From Caldifarciminota bacterium UBA1063 (GTDB lineage: Bacteria > Hydrothermota > Hydrothermia > UBA1063), in assembly GCA_002316275.1 (NCBI GenBank), contig DCDE01000009.1:1-64000 (forward strand): a DNA stretch of 64,000 nt, written 5' to 3'. The translations under genes and the position numbers were made by a program. A model generated the notes under the pieces. It was not told where the DNA came from and ran no database searches. It saw nothing but the letters and a program-made list of their open reading frames with translations. Below, piece after piece: positions 40,748-50,007 of the stretch (its first letter is position 1; the number at the start of each line of letters is the position of its first letter).

Positions 40748-42127
40748 TTGAGCCAGTTTTTTGATATAATTGTTATTGGTAGTGGTCCAGCTGGCATCTT
40801 TTCAGCCCTGGAACTTGCTGATAAGGGACTTTCAGTATTAATGATAGAGCGGGGGCGTGAATTAGAAAGGAGGAAGTGTCCCGCCTTAGATAAGCAAATT
40901 CCCTGCGTGAGGTGCTCTCACTGTGCTATTACATCTGGTTTTGGGGGAGCTGGTGCTTTTTCTGATGGAAAGGTAACACTTAGTTCCTCAGTTGGTGGAA
41001 ATTTAAGAGAGTTCCTCAGTGATATTGAACTTGAAAAGATGTTTAACCACATTATGAAGAAACTTTTGGAGTTTGGTGCTCCAGAAAGGATTATGGGTAC
41101 CGATACGGAGGGAGTTGATAAGATTTCTTTTGAAGCACAAAAGTACGGAATTGAACTTGTGAGATCAAAAATACTCCACATGGGTACAGACAAGGGGTTT
41201 CGGGTACTCTTGAATATGAGAGAAGCGTTGATAAGTAGAAGAGTTGATTTACATCTTAGGGAAGCCGTTGAAGATTTGATTGTAGAAAACCATGAGGTAA
41301 AGGGTGTAAAGACATCTAAGGGTAAATATTTTGCAAAATATGTGATTATGGCACCAGGACGGTCAGGAACCGAGTGGGCTTTTGAAATGTGCCAAAAGTA
41401 TGGAATTGTGACCGATACGAACCCTGTTGATATTGGAGTTAGGCTTGAAGTGCCTTTTGAGGTTCTTAAACCTTTAACAGATGTACTCTATGAGCCAAAA
41501 CTGGTCTATTATTCAAGGAGCTTTGATGATAGAGTCCGTACTTTTTGTGTTAACCCACATGGGGTTGTAGTCCCTGAAATGACTGAGGATGTTGTGACTG
41601 TGAATGGTCATAGTTTCACTTATCCTGTATCGGATTACACCAATCTTGCAATTTTAGTTTCTACAAGGTTCACGGAGCCGTTTAAGGATCCCGTCAGTTA
41701 TGGTAAATCAATAGCAAGACTCGCAAATTTGCTTACTGGGAGTATAATCATTCAAAGATACGGTGATCTGAAGCTTGGGAGGCGCTCCACCGAGGAGCGC
41801 ATCAGGAAAAGTATAGTCAAGTCAACATATAGGGGAGCGGTTCCGGGTGATCTAAGCTTTGCACTTCCGTACAGGTACCTTTCCAGTATAAAAGAGATGC
41901 TGGACCAGTTAGATAGGCTCGCTCCTGGGTTTGCAGATGACGGGAACCTTTTGTATGGTGCTGAGGTGAAATTCTATTCTGCAAGAATAATGGTTTCAGG
42001 CGAGTTTGAAGTGGAACACATGAAGAATCTATTTGCAATTGGTGATGGGGCGGGCATCACACGCGGGCTTTCTCAAGCGGCTATTTCTGGAATACTGGCA
42101 GCAAGATCCATTTTAAACAGGAGGTAG
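40748..42127 (+). CDS. NAD(P)/FAD-dependent oxidoreductase (COG2509-like dehydrogenase)
   Basis: This 459-aa flavoprotein begins with the Rossmann motif IVIGSGPAGIFSALELADKGLSVLMIERG. It then shows the family cysteine block (CPALDKQIPCVRCSHC) before GFGGAGAFSDGKVTLS, and a C-terminal FAD motif (LFAIGDGAGITRGLSQAAISG). It belongs to the uncharacterised dehydrogenases annotated as NAD(FAD)-utilizing; the substrate is unknown. Translation starts at TTG 40748. It follows the zinc-ribbon gene by 18 nt and precedes the DUF502 gene by 1 nt. Confidence 0.88.
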   Translation: MSQFFDIIVIGSGPAGIFSALELADKGLSVLMIERGRELERRKCPALDKQIPCVRCSHCAITSGFGGAGAFSDGKVTLSSSVGGNLREFLSDIELEKMFNHIMKKLLEFGAPERIMGTDTEGVDKISFEAQKYGIELVRSKILHMGTDKGFRVLLNMREALISRRVDLHLREAVEDLIVENHEVKGVKTSKGKYFAKYVIMAPGRSGTEWAFEMCQKYGIVTDTNPVDIGVRLEVPFEVLKPLTDVLYEPKLVYYSRSFDDRVRTFCVNPHGVVVPEMTEDVVTVNGHSFTYPVSDYTNLAILVSTRFTEPFKDPVSYGKSIARLANLLTGSIIIQRYGDLKLGRRSTEERIRKSIVKSTYRGAVPGDLSFALPYRYLSSIKEMLDQLDRLAPGFADDGNLLYGAEVKFYSARIMVSGEFEVEHMKNLFAIGDGAGITRGLSQAAISGILAARSILNRR

Positions 42128-42128
42128 T

Positions 42129-42839
42129 ATGAAAAGCCCTATCTCTTTTAGAAAGTTGAAAGGATCTTTTAAAAAAGAGACTGTAAGGGAAGACTTTATA
42201 ACTGGACTGTTAGTTCTTGGGCCACTTCTTGTTACGATTTATTTAGTGGTTTTCTTAGTATCTGTCATAGGTAATTTTTTTGCTCGTATCGTTGCCCCTG
42301 TGCCATTTGTAGGCAGTGTACCCCCATTTTTGAAGACGATATTTGGCCTTGTAATTGGTATACTTTTGATATATATTGCCGGCCTTTTGGTAAGGCTTGT
42401 ATTTGGGTTAGAACTTGAAAGCTTTGTTAATCGTACTGTAAATCGAATACCTGTTGTGAAGACCATTTATAGTGCTGTTAGAGAATTTTTAAAGTATATT
42501 ACAAACCCTCGTAGCATTAAGATCTCTTCCGGTCGTGTAGTGCTTTTTACTATTTCAGATGGAGGGCCTTTTCTAATGGGGTTCTTAACCCGTGATGAGC
42601 CGTTAGAAGTAGAGGGGAAGCGTTTTTATATGGTTTTTATGCCCACAACGCCAAATCCAACGACGGGTTTCTATTTTGTTGTAGAAGAAAGCAGATTAAG
42701 TTTTGTTGATATGAGTTTTGAAGAGGGCACTAAAATTGCAATGACTGCAGGTATTAGCATGAACACACAAGGAGGTGAGATAATTCAAAATGGGATTGCA
42801 GAGGTTCTTAAGAAGAATGGTAAGAAAAATTCAGAATAG
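42129..42839 (+). CDS. DUF502 family membrane protein
   Basis: This 236-aa protein has two N-terminal membrane helices (TGLLVLGPLLVTIYLVVFLVSVIG and FLKTIFGLVIGILLIYIAGLLV). The DUF502 hallmark VNRIPVVKTIYSAVREFLKYI follows, then a soluble beta domain with FMPTTPNPTTGF. The function is unknown; members are widespread in envelope gene sets. The 3' end overlaps the CBS-pair gene by up to 50 nt. Confidence 0.9.
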   Translation: MKSPISFRKLKGSFKKETVREDFITGLLVLGPLLVTIYLVVFLVSVIGNFFARIVAPVPFVGSVPPFLKTIFGLVIGILLIYIAGLLVRLVFGLELESFVNRTVNRIPVVKTIYSAVREFLKYITNPRSIKISSGRVVLFTISDGGPFLMGFLTRDEPLEVEGKRFYMVFMPTTPNPTTGFYFVVEESRLSFVDMSFEEGTKIAMTAGISMNTQGGEIIQNGIAEVLKKNGKKNSE

Positions 42840-43608
42840 GGAACTCGATGTTGAAGAATTAATAGAGTTTTTTGAAAAAGCAAGGACTGAAAAGGTACTT
42901 TCTGACACTGTTACAGAGATTATACAGCAAATCCTTGAAGTGAGTGATAGAGAGGTGGAAGAGATCATGGTTCCCCGAATTGATATGGTTGTGATAAATG
43001 GTGATGCGACGCTTAATGAAGCGGTTAGGATTTACAAAAAGAGAGGGTTTTCGAAAATTCCCGTCGTAAGAGAACGTACCGATAATGTCATAGGAATTTT
43101 GTATATAAAGGAACTTTTGAAACACCTGGATGAGCTCCATAGTTTGAAAGCACAAGATCTGGCAAAGCCTGCCCACTACATACCCTATTCCAAGAAAGTA
43201 CTTGATACTCTCAAAGAAATGCAGATGAAGAGGATTTCAATTGCAATTGTTGTGGATGAATTTGGCTCTGTTTCGGGGCTTGTAACCCTCGAGGATATCC
43301 TCGAAGAGATTGTGGGAGAAATATATGAGGAATTCGATAAAGAAGAGGTTCTTGTAAGAGAGCTGGAAGATGGGTCGTTTATTGTAAACGCTAAAATTGA
43401 CCTGTATGAAGCTTCAGAGAAGTTTGGGGTAGAACTCGAAAGTGAAGAGGTGAATACACTTGGGGGATATATTATTGAAAATCTAGAAAGGGTTCCAGAA
43501 GCTGGTGAGAAGTTTACTATAGGTCCAATTGAAGTTGAAGTTCTTGATGCAACTCAACAGAGAATCAAGGAGCTAAAGGTAAGAATTATCAAAAAAACCG
43601 AAGAATAG
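42790..43608 (+). CDS. CBS-pair and CorC/HlyC transporter-associated domain protein
   Basis: This 272-aa cytosolic protein has two CBS motifs (EIMVPRIDMVVINGDATLNEAV and GSVSGLVTLEDILEEIVGEI) followed by the CorC_HlyC domain (LEDGSFIVNAKIDLYEASEKFG). It resembles E. coli CorC/YbeX and the soluble half of CNNM transporters, linked to magnesium or cobalt efflux. No membrane DUF21 domain is attached. ATG 42790 lies inside the DUF502 gene; ATG 42817 is a possible later start. Confidence 0.88.
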   Translation: MGLQRFLRRMVRKIQNRELDVEELIEFFEKARTEKVLSDTVTEIIQQILEVSDREVEEIMVPRIDMVVINGDATLNEAVRIYKKRGFSKIPVVRERTDNVIGILYIKELLKHLDELHSLKAQDLAKPAHYIPYSKKVLDTLKEMQMKRISIAIVVDEFGSVSGLVTLEDILEEIVGEIYEEFDKEEVLVRELEDGSFIVNAKIDLYEASEKFGVELESEEVNTLGGYIIENLERVPEAGEKFTIGPIEVEVLDATQQRIKELKVRIIKKTEE

Positions 43609-43616
43609 GAGGATCG

Positions 43617-43871
43617 GTGGCAAAATACAGAGTGAGTGTAATAGTAAGAATGAGGGAGGATTTGCCTGAACCCCAGGGGATTGCATTGGAGAAGGTCCTC
43701 AAGAGGATGGGGTACAAAGAAATAAGTGATATCAGAGTTGGTAAAATACTTGAAATGAATGTGGAGGGGGACAACAAAGAAAAAGTGGTTGAGACAATTA
43801 CCAACCTCTCAAATGATCTTTTTTCCAATCCTGTAATTGAAAACTTTGAGTTAAAGGTTATGGAACTATGA
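43617..43871 (+). CDS. purS: Phosphoribosylformylglycinamidine synthase subunit PurS
   Basis: PurS (84 aa) bridges PurL and PurQ in the three-subunit FGAM synthase. The protein has the family pattern YRVSVIVRMREDLPEPQG then A-x2-[KR]-V-[LF] (ALEKVLKRMGYKEISDIRVGK). GTG 43617 follows AGGAGG, and the gene overlaps purQ by 4 nt. Confidence 0.92.
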   Translation: MAKYRVSVIVRMREDLPEPQGIALEKVLKRMGYKEISDIRVGKILEMNVEGDNKEKVVETITNLSNDLFSNPVIENFELKVMEL

Positions 43872-44542
43872 AAGTAGGTGTTGTGATCTTCCCGGGTACA
43901 AACTGTGATAGCGAAACATATTATGCACTTAAGGAACTTGTGGGCTTTGACACGGGCTTTGTCTGGCATGAAGAGGTGGATATAAGAAAATATTCCCTGA
44001 TAATCCTACCCGGTGGTTTCTCCTACGGAGATTATTTAAGGCCTGGTGCTCTAGCGAAGGTTTCTCCTGTAGTGGAGAGCCTTTACGAATATGTCGAAAA
44101 GGAGCGCGGTATTGTAGTTGGTATATGTAATGGTTTTCAGATATTAACAGAGTCGCGGCTTTTAAAAGGTGGGCTAATAAGGAATAGTGGCTTGAAATTT
44201 ATCTGCAAGACTGTGCCTCTCAGGGTGGTGAACAATAACTTACCTTTTACCAGAAAATTTAGCAAGGGTGAAGTTATAAAACTTACCATAGCCCATATGG
44301 ATGGCAGGTATGTGGCTCCCCCGCAGGAGCTTGAGGAGCTAAATAGGGATGGGCTTGTATTTCTAGAATATGACAAGGAAAATCCGAATGGTTCAATTTT
44401 AAATATTGCGGGGATTACAAATGAAAGAAGAAATGTTTTTGGTCTCATGCCTCATCCTGAGAGAAATGTCGAAAAAATACATGGTACGAGGGATGGCCTC
44501 AAGTTTTTCCAGTCGCTGAAGGAGTTTTATTATTATGGATAA
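43868..44542 (+). CDS. purQ: Phosphoribosylformylglycinamidine synthase subunit PurQ (glutaminase)
   Basis: This 224-aa class I glutamine amidotransferase supplies ammonia to PurL. It has VVIFPGTNCDSET, LPGGFSYGDYLRPGALA, the nucleophilic Cys in GICNGFQIL, and the His-Glu pair in GLMPHPERNVE. It overlaps purS by 4 nt and purL by 8 nt, which fits equimolar synthesis. Confidence 0.95.
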   Translation: MKVGVVIFPGTNCDSETYYALKELVGFDTGFVWHEEVDIRKYSLIILPGGFSYGDYLRPGALAKVSPVVESLYEYVEKERGIVVGICNGFQILTESRLLKGGLIRNSGLKFICKTVPLRVVNNNLPFTRKFSKGEVIKLTIAHMDGRYVAPPQELEELNRDGLVFLEYDKENPNGSILNIAGITNERRNVFGLMPHPERNVEKIHGTRDGLKFFQSLKEFYYYG

Positions 44543-46730
44543 AGAAGTGGTAAAAAGACACGGTTTCACCGATGACGAATACAATAAAATTTTAGAAATT
44601 TTAGGTAGAGAGCCAAATCTTTTGGAGCTGGGTATCTTTTCTACGCAGTGGTCTGAGCACTGTAGCTATAAATCATCAAAGAAACTTTTAAAAGAGCTTC
44701 CAAATGAAGGGAAGAATGTATTGCAGGGTCCTGGAGAAAATGCGGGGGTAGTTGCGCTTAAGAATGGATACATTCTTGCATTTAAAGTGGAAAGCCACAA
44801 TCATCCTTCAGCTGTGGAGCCATTTCATGGGGCTGCAACTGGTATAGGGGGGATCGTTAGGGACATTTTATCTATGGGTGTAAGGCCTATTGCTCTTATG
44901 GATTCTTTGAGATTTGGTGAACTTAGAGATCCTCATGTAGTGCACCTTTTTGATGGGGTTGTGAGCGGGATTTCTTTTTACGGAAACTGTATTGGGGTTC
45001 CATGCATCGGAGGAGAGGTTTATTTTGATGAGCCTTATGGAGAGAACTGTCTTGTGAATGTGTGTTGTGCGGGCATTGGGAGAGAGGGGGATTTGAAAAC
45101 GGGGATTGCAAAAGGGAAGGGGAATAAGCTAATCCTCGTCGGATCGAAGACGGGAAGAGAAGGTATCCACGGTGCTACCTTTGCTTCAGATGCTTTAGAG
45201 GGTTCAAAGCAGGAAAAGAGGCCCAGTGTACAAATCGGAGACCCATTCTATGAAAAACTCTTAATTGAGGCAATTCTTGAGGTTAGAAAATTCAAAGAAC
45301 TAATTGGTATGCAAGATCTTGGTGCTGGTGGCCTGTCCACCACTCCCGCCGAGATGGCAGAGAGGGGTGGGGTTGGTATAGAAATTGATATTGGTAAGAT
45401 TCCAGTAAAATCAATAGAGATGACTCCTTATGAGATTATGCTTTCTGAAACCCAAGAGAGGGCATTACTCTGCGTTAAGGATGGCAGTGAGAAGAAGTTT
45501 ATTGATCTGTTCAAAAAGTGGGGTCTTGAGGCTGAGGTGATAGGCAAGGTAATAGAGAAAAGAGTTTTTAGAGTTGTTAAAGGAATGGATATGCTTGCAG
45601 AAATCCCTGTAGAGGGCCTTGTTAATGGAGTTCCACAAAAGGTTATGGGATCAAGAGAGCCAGCTTACATAAGTAAACTTAGGACCCTTCAAATCAAGGA
45701 GTCGAATAGAGAAGACCTTAATACATCTTTCAAAAGGATACTTGCCTCTCCTAATATTGCATCCAAAAAGTGGGTTTATGAACAGTATGACTACACCGTT
45801 AGAGGTGATACAGTGTTTGTACCTGGTTTTAGTGACGCTGCAATTTTAAGGATAAAAGGGGAAGATTTTGGGGTTGCAATGACCATCGATGGGAACGGAA
45901 GGTTATGTTACCTCAACCCTTATGAGGGAGGTAAGATAGCGGTTGCTGAAGCGGCAAGGAACCTTGTCGCTGTCGGAGCCGACCCCATTGCCGTTACGGA
46001 TGGTCTGAATTTTGGTAATCCAGAGATTCCGGAAGTCTATTGGTCTTTCGAAAAAGTAATTGAAGGAATCTCAGAGTCTGCGAGAGGCCTTGATATACCA
46101 GTTATCTCTGGTAACGTGAGTTTTTATAATGAAACGGAGACGCTGAGAATTTTTCCGACCCCTATTATAGGAATGGTAGGTATCATAGACCCACTGGAGT
46201 ATGCAGTAGATATGACAGTAAAGATGCCAGGAGACTATATTAATTTAGTAGGCAAACTTGAGGGTAACGTTGGTGGAAGCGAGTACTTAAAGGTCCTTTA
46301 CGGCTTAGTGGGTGGTGAGGTAGATGTTCTTGACCTTGACTTTGAGAAGAAGCTTCAACAAGTTGTTCTTAAGCTCATCAAGTCAAAGCTTATAAAAAGC
46401 GCTCATGATGTTTCGGAAGGAGGATTACTTACTGCAATTTTTGAGAAATTTTTGCTTGCTGAAAGACTCGGAGTTCTTATAGAGATTGATGTATGTTCAG
46501 AAAGATTCCTCTTTGGAGAATGGCAGTCGAGATTTGTTGTCTCTTACGGCGTAGCGGAAAGGCCGCAGGTTATTGAAATCCTCAAAAAAGAAGGGGTTCC
46601 ATATATTGAACTGGGATTATGTACAAGCGGGCGGGAATTCATTTTGAATACTAATAATAAATCGTTTGAATGGGACCTTCGTGAACTCAGGGCTATTTAT
46701 AATGGAGCCATTGAATCCCTTGTTTCTTGA
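44535..46730 (+). CDS. purL: Phosphoribosylformylglycinamidine synthase subunit PurL
   Basis: This 731-aa ATP-dependent subunit (small, Bacillus-type PurL) makes FGAM from FGAR and ammonia. Motifs include FSTQWSEHCSYKSSK, FKVESHNHPSAVEPFHGAATGIGGIVRD, MQDLGAGGLSTTPAEMA, and the C-terminal AHDVSEGGLLTAI. Length is normal. It lies between purQ and purF in a compact operon. Confidence 0.96.
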   Translation: MDKEVVKRHGFTDDEYNKILEILGREPNLLELGIFSTQWSEHCSYKSSKKLLKELPNEGKNVLQGPGENAGVVALKNGYILAFKVESHNHPSAVEPFHGAATGIGGIVRDILSMGVRPIALMDSLRFGELRDPHVVHLFDGVVSGISFYGNCIGVPCIGGEVYFDEPYGENCLVNVCCAGIGREGDLKTGIAKGKGNKLILVGSKTGREGIHGATFASDALEGSKQEKRPSVQIGDPFYEKLLIEAILEVRKFKELIGMQDLGAGGLSTTPAEMAERGGVGIEIDIGKIPVKSIEMTPYEIMLSETQERALLCVKDGSEKKFIDLFKKWGLEAEVIGKVIEKRVFRVVKGMDMLAEIPVEGLVNGVPQKVMGSREPAYISKLRTLQIKESNREDLNTSFKRILASPNIASKKWVYEQYDYTVRGDTVFVPGFSDAAILRIKGEDFGVAMTIDGNGRLCYLNPYEGGKIAVAEAARNLVAVGADPIAVTDGLNFGNPEIPEVYWSFEKVIEGISESARGLDIPVISGNVSFYNETETLRIFPTPIIGMVGIIDPLEYAVDMTVKMPGDYINLVGKLEGNVGGSEYLKVLYGLVGGEVDVLDLDFEKKLQQVVLKLIKSKLIKSAHDVSEGGLLTAIFEKFLLAERLGVLIEIDVCSERFLFGEWQSRFVVSYGVAERPQVIEILKKEGVPYIELGLCTSGREFILNTNNKSFEWDLRELRAIYNGAIESLVS

Positions 46731-46731
46731 A

Positions 46732-48141
46732 ATGAGAGAGTTTTGTGGTATAGTAGGGGCAGTTAGTAAAAAGGGTAAAGATGTATCTGAACTTCTTTAC
46801 AAGTCCCTTTTTACACTCCAACATCGGGGTCAGGAATCAGCTGGGATTGTTACTTTTGGTGAATCTGGATTTAATACCCACAGAGGGTTCGGACAGGTTA
46901 AAGATGTGTTCTCGAAGGATATATTAAAAGAATTGACAGGGCACATAGGTATTGGCCACACTAGATATTCAACCTTTGGTGATTACAGGAATGTTAATAA
47001 TATTCAGCCTCTTTTCGTTTCCTCAAGGGAAGGTTTTATGGCGGTTGCGCACAATGGTACTCTCACCAATTATGATGAGTTAAGGGCTGAACTTGAAGAG
47101 AACGGCTATGTTTTCCATTCTTCAACAGATTCTGAGATTTTCCTTTACTTGTTTTTAATTAGTGAAGGTAATAATCCAGAGGAGAAATTTAAAGAGATAA
47201 TGAAGAAGGTTAAAGGTGCATACTCTCTTCTTTTTCTTATCAATGATAGGCTATACTTTCTGAGGGACCCATGGGGGTTTAGGCCGCTGGTTTTTGGGGA
47301 AAGTGAAGATTATTTTGTGGTGGCTTCTGAGACTGCCGCTCTGAAACAGGCTGGAATAAATGTTTATGAGGAGGTTCAGCCAGGTGATGTAGGCATTTAC
47401 GAGGGGCATAACTTGAAAATTTTTAACGTTGGCAAGGTATTGAAGAAAGAGCAGTGTGTTTTTGAACTTATATATTTTTCCAGGCCTGACTCCATAATCT
47501 TCGGAGAAAATGTTTATAGATTTCGGAAAGAGTGTGGGGAAAGGTTAGCCATGCGCGAAAAACGGGAAATTGACATCGTAATGCCTGTTCCTGATTCGGG
47601 GATTCCTGCGAGTGTGGGATATTCTAAAGCTCTCGGTAAACCTTTGGAATTCGGACTTATGAGGAGTCATTTTACTGGTAGGAGCTTCATTGAGCCTTCA
47701 GAGAGGGATAAAAAAGTGAGGATGAAGCTAATTCCTATACAAGAAGCACTGTATGGCATGCGTATTGCTCTTATAGATGACTCACTGGTCAGAGGCACGA
47801 CTTCGAGAGAAATTGTGAAACTTCTCAGAGAAAATGGTGCAAAGGAAGTCCATTTGCGTTTTGCCTCACCACCTATTGTCGCGCCATGTTTCTTTGGTAT
47901 TGATATTCCTACTGTTGAAGAACTAATGGCATCTTCTGTGAAATTGAGGGACTTGGAAGAGGTGTTGGATGCTGACTCTGTGCAGTATTTACCTCTGAAG
48001 GTCTTGAAAGATATATTAGGGCAAAGAAGTGAAGAGTTCTGTTTTTCTTGCTTTTCCGGATTGTATAATCCTGAAACTGTAGGAGAAGGTATTTTAAGTA
48101 GGTTTAAAGGATATCACCCGAGGATCTTAGACGAAGTGTAA
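46732..48141 (+). CDS. purF: Amidophosphoribosyltransferase
   Basis: PurF (469 aa) makes phosphoribosylamine from PRPP and glutamine, the committed step of purine synthesis. The N-terminal Ntn glutaminase starts MREFCGIVGAV, so Cys5 would be exposed after removal of a very short propeptide. TLQHRGQESAGI, HTRYSTFGD and the PRPP loop IALIDDSLVRGTTSREIV follow, with C-terminal cysteines (SCFSGLYN and C-x2-C type) suggesting a 4Fe-4S form. The frame runs upstream into purL, but ATG 46732, one nt after the purL stop, fits the family. Confidence 0.95.
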   Translation: MREFCGIVGAVSKKGKDVSELLYKSLFTLQHRGQESAGIVTFGESGFNTHRGFGQVKDVFSKDILKELTGHIGIGHTRYSTFGDYRNVNNIQPLFVSSREGFMAVAHNGTLTNYDELRAELEENGYVFHSSTDSEIFLYLFLISEGNNPEEKFKEIMKKVKGAYSLLFLINDRLYFLRDPWGFRPLVFGESEDYFVVASETAALKQAGINVYEEVQPGDVGIYEGHNLKIFNVGKVLKKEQCVFELIYFSRPDSIIFGENVYRFRKECGERLAMREKREIDIVMPVPDSGIPASVGYSKALGKPLEFGLMRSHFTGRSFIEPSERDKKVRMKLIPIQEALYGMRIALIDDSLVRGTTSREIVKLLRENGAKEVHLRFASPPIVAPCFFGIDIPTVEELMASSVKLRDLEEVLDADSVQYLPLKVLKDILGQRSEEFCFSCFSGLYNPETVGEGILSRFKGYHPRILDEV

Positions 48142-48186
48142 CAGGATAGCAATGCTATTCATAAATTTGAAAATCTGTGGTTTAGT

Positions 48187-48215
48187 TTGACTCTACGAAG
48201 GGGTTGTGATATATT
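48187..48215 (+). promoter_or_regulatory. Promoter of tRNA-Gly
   Basis: -35 TTGACT (48187-48192), 17-bp spacer, -10 TATATT (48210-48215), 16 nt before the mature tRNA 5' end. Confidence 0.75.
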
Positions 48216-48231
48216 TTACCAAGTTCGCAAA

Positions 48232-48303
48232 GCGGGAGTAGTTCAGCGGTAGAACATCACCTTGCCAAGGTGAGGGTCGCGGGTTCAAGTCCCGTCTCCC
48301 GCT
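48232..48303 (+). tRNA. tRNA-Gly (GCC)
   Basis: This 72-nt tRNA has acceptor GCGGGAG/CTCCCGC, discriminator T, D-loop GTTCAGCGGTAGAAC, anticodon GCC in CTTGCCAAG, and T-arm GCGGGTTCAAGTCCCGT. CCA is not encoded; the sequence runs into TTTT directly, which may help end transcription. Confidence 0.96.
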
Positions 48304-48352
48304 TTTTATTTAATTATGGAGTTGAATTTTCATCCTTGCAGTTACTGTATTT

Positions 48353-48381
48353 TTGAATATTCTTAATTATTTCATCATAAT
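48353..48381 (+). promoter_or_regulatory. Promoter of the Gfo/Idh gene, probably leaderless
   Basis: -35 TTGAAT (48353-48358), 17-bp spacer, -10 CATAAT (48376-48381). The -10 box ends 6 nt before ATG 48388, and no Shine-Dalgarno sequence is present, so transcription should begin at the start codon. Confidence 0.6.
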
Positions 48382-48387
48382 TATTGT

Positions 48388-49362
48388 ATGTCTATCGCTC
48401 TCATTGGTGTAGGTTATTGGGGTAAAAATATACTGAGAAATCTCGTTGAGCTTGGCGTTCTGGAAAAGGTTCTGGATACATCACCCGAAAGGGTTAATGA
48501 ATTAAAAAAACAGTACCCTAAAATTGATTTTGTTCAGGCTATTGATGATATTCTCAGTGATAAAGACATAAAAGGCGTATGTGTAGCTACTCCCGCATTT
48601 ACCCATTATCAAGTAGTTAAGCTCCTTCTACTTGCTGATAAGGATGTATTTGTCGAGAAGCCACTTTCACTTTCTGTTTCGGAGGCAGAGGAGCTTGTTG
48701 AACTCTCAAAACTACACAACAGGATACTTATGGTTGGTCATATATTAAGGTATCACCCTGCGGTAGTAAAACTGAAGGAACTTATTAAGCAAGGCGATTT
48801 AGGGCAGATATATTATATTTACTCGAACAGACTGAATATGGGCAAGCTGCGGACCGAAGAGAACATTCTGTGGAGTTTTGCACCCCACGACATTTCTGTA
48901 ATCCTCTTCCTTGTTGATGAAGAACCCTTAAAAGTTGAGGCATTCGGTGGTGCATATGTGCAGAATGGGGTCTATGACGTTACGATTACGCACTTGGAGT
49001 TTAATGGCGGAGTGAAGGGACACATATTTGTGAGCTGGTTACATCCTTTCAAAGAACAGAAACTTGTCATTGTAGGTTCAAAAAATATGGCAGTTTTCGA
49101 TGATTTATCTGAAGAGAAACTATTTCTCTTCCCTCATAAGATAAGGTGGGAGCAAAGTGGGCTTCCTGTTGCAGAGAAAGCAGAAAGAATTGTGGTCCCC
49201 ACTGAAAAGAAAGAACCATTAAAAGAGGAATTAATGCATTTTTTAGAGTGCATTGAAACTCGTAAAACACCGTATACTGATGCTCAGGAAGGTGTTCGGG
49301 TTCTGCGTGTACTGGAAAAGGCTCAAGAATCGTTGATTTCAGGAGGAAAAAAATATGAATAG
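48388..49362 (+). CDS. Gfo/Idh/MocA family oxidoreductase (WlbA/WbpB-like)
   Basis: This 324-aa NAD(P)-dependent dehydrogenase has the Rossmann motif IALIGVGYWGKNILRNL, the EKPLSLS motif with the catalytic Lys, GHILRYHPAV, and WSFAPHDISV with the usual catalytic His. Together with the next gene it resembles WlbA/WbpB, which oxidises C3 of UDP-GlcNAc(A) on the way to 2,3-diacetamido sugars of surface polysaccharides. The 8-nt overlap with the acetyltransferase gene supports this. The matching aminotransferase (WlbC/WbpE) is not in the window. Confidence 0.85.
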   Translation: MSIALIGVGYWGKNILRNLVELGVLEKVLDTSPERVNELKKQYPKIDFVQAIDDILSDKDIKGVCVATPAFTHYQVVKLLLLADKDVFVEKPLSLSVSEAEELVELSKLHNRILMVGHILRYHPAVVKLKELIKQGDLGQIYYIYSNRLNMGKLRTEENILWSFAPHDISVILFLVDEEPLKVEAFGGAYVQNGVYDVTITHLEFNGGVKGHIFVSWLHPFKEQKLVIVGSKNMAVFDDLSEEKLFLFPHKIRWEQSGLPVAEKAERIVVPTEKKEPLKEELMHFLECIETRKTPYTDAQEGVRVLRVLEKAQESLISGGKKYE

Positions 49363-49951
49363 CAAGGAGAAGAGGTATTTTGTCCACCCTTCAAGTTATA
49401 TTGATGAAAATGTGGAAATAGGTGATGATACGAAGATATGGCATTTCTGCCACGTGATGAGAAATACAAAGATCGGAGAGAAGTGCGTATTAGGTCAAAA
49501 TGTAATGGCGGGCCCGAATGTATCAATAGGAAATAGGGTTAAAATCCAAAATAATGTTAGTGTCTACGAGGGAGTGAAGCTTGAAGATGATGTGTTCTGT
49601 GGGCCATCGATGGTTTTTACTAATGTAATTAATCCGAGGTCGTTCATTGAGAGAAAACATGAGTTTAAGGAGACTCTTGTGAAAAGAGGGGCTACAATTG
49701 GTGCAAATGCTACGATTGTGTGTGGAGTTACCATAGGTAGATATGCTCTAGTAGCGGCAGGTTCTGTAGTAACGAAGGATGTCCCTGACTATGGTCTGGT
49801 AATGGGTGTCCCTGCGCGTAGAGTAGGTTGGGTGTGCAAATGCGGAAGTACCCTCAAAGTGAAAAGGGATGAGAACTTTGTATGCCAAGCATGCAGCAGT
49901 GAGTATTTGGAGAAGGGGAACAGTTTAATACCTATAGTTGAAAGGGTTTGA
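49355..49951 (+). CDS. Left-handed beta-helix N-acetyltransferase (WlbB/WbpD-like) with zinc ribbon
   Basis: This 198-aa hexapeptide-repeat acyltransferase has the WbpD-type start (VHPSSYIDENVEIGDDTKIWHFCHVMRNTKIG), CVLGQNVMAGPNVSIGNRVKIQNNVSVYEGV, and the typical VFTNVINPRSFIERK. These point to acetylation of a UDP-3-amino-sugar acid. The C-terminus adds a small CxC...CxxC ribbon (CKCGSTLKVKRDENFVCQAC), which many WbpD-like proteins have. AGGAGG precedes ATG 49355. Confidence 0.87.
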   Translation: MNSKEKRYFVHPSSYIDENVEIGDDTKIWHFCHVMRNTKIGEKCVLGQNVMAGPNVSIGNRVKIQNNVSVYEGVKLEDDVFCGPSMVFTNVINPRSFIERKHEFKETLVKRGATIGANATIVCGVTIGRYALVAAGSVVTKDVPDYGLVMGVPARRVGWVCKCGSTLKVKRDENFVCQACSSEYLEKGNSLIPIVERV

Positions 49952-50007
49952 AGGATTGGAATTGTGAGAGTATAATATTTTATCATAGTAAAAGGAGGAA
50001 TCGGAGA

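Noticed and set aside
48145..48160. Hairpin after purF as terminator
   Set aside because: Stem of only about 5 bp (ATAGC/GCTAT) with no T-run; not convincing.
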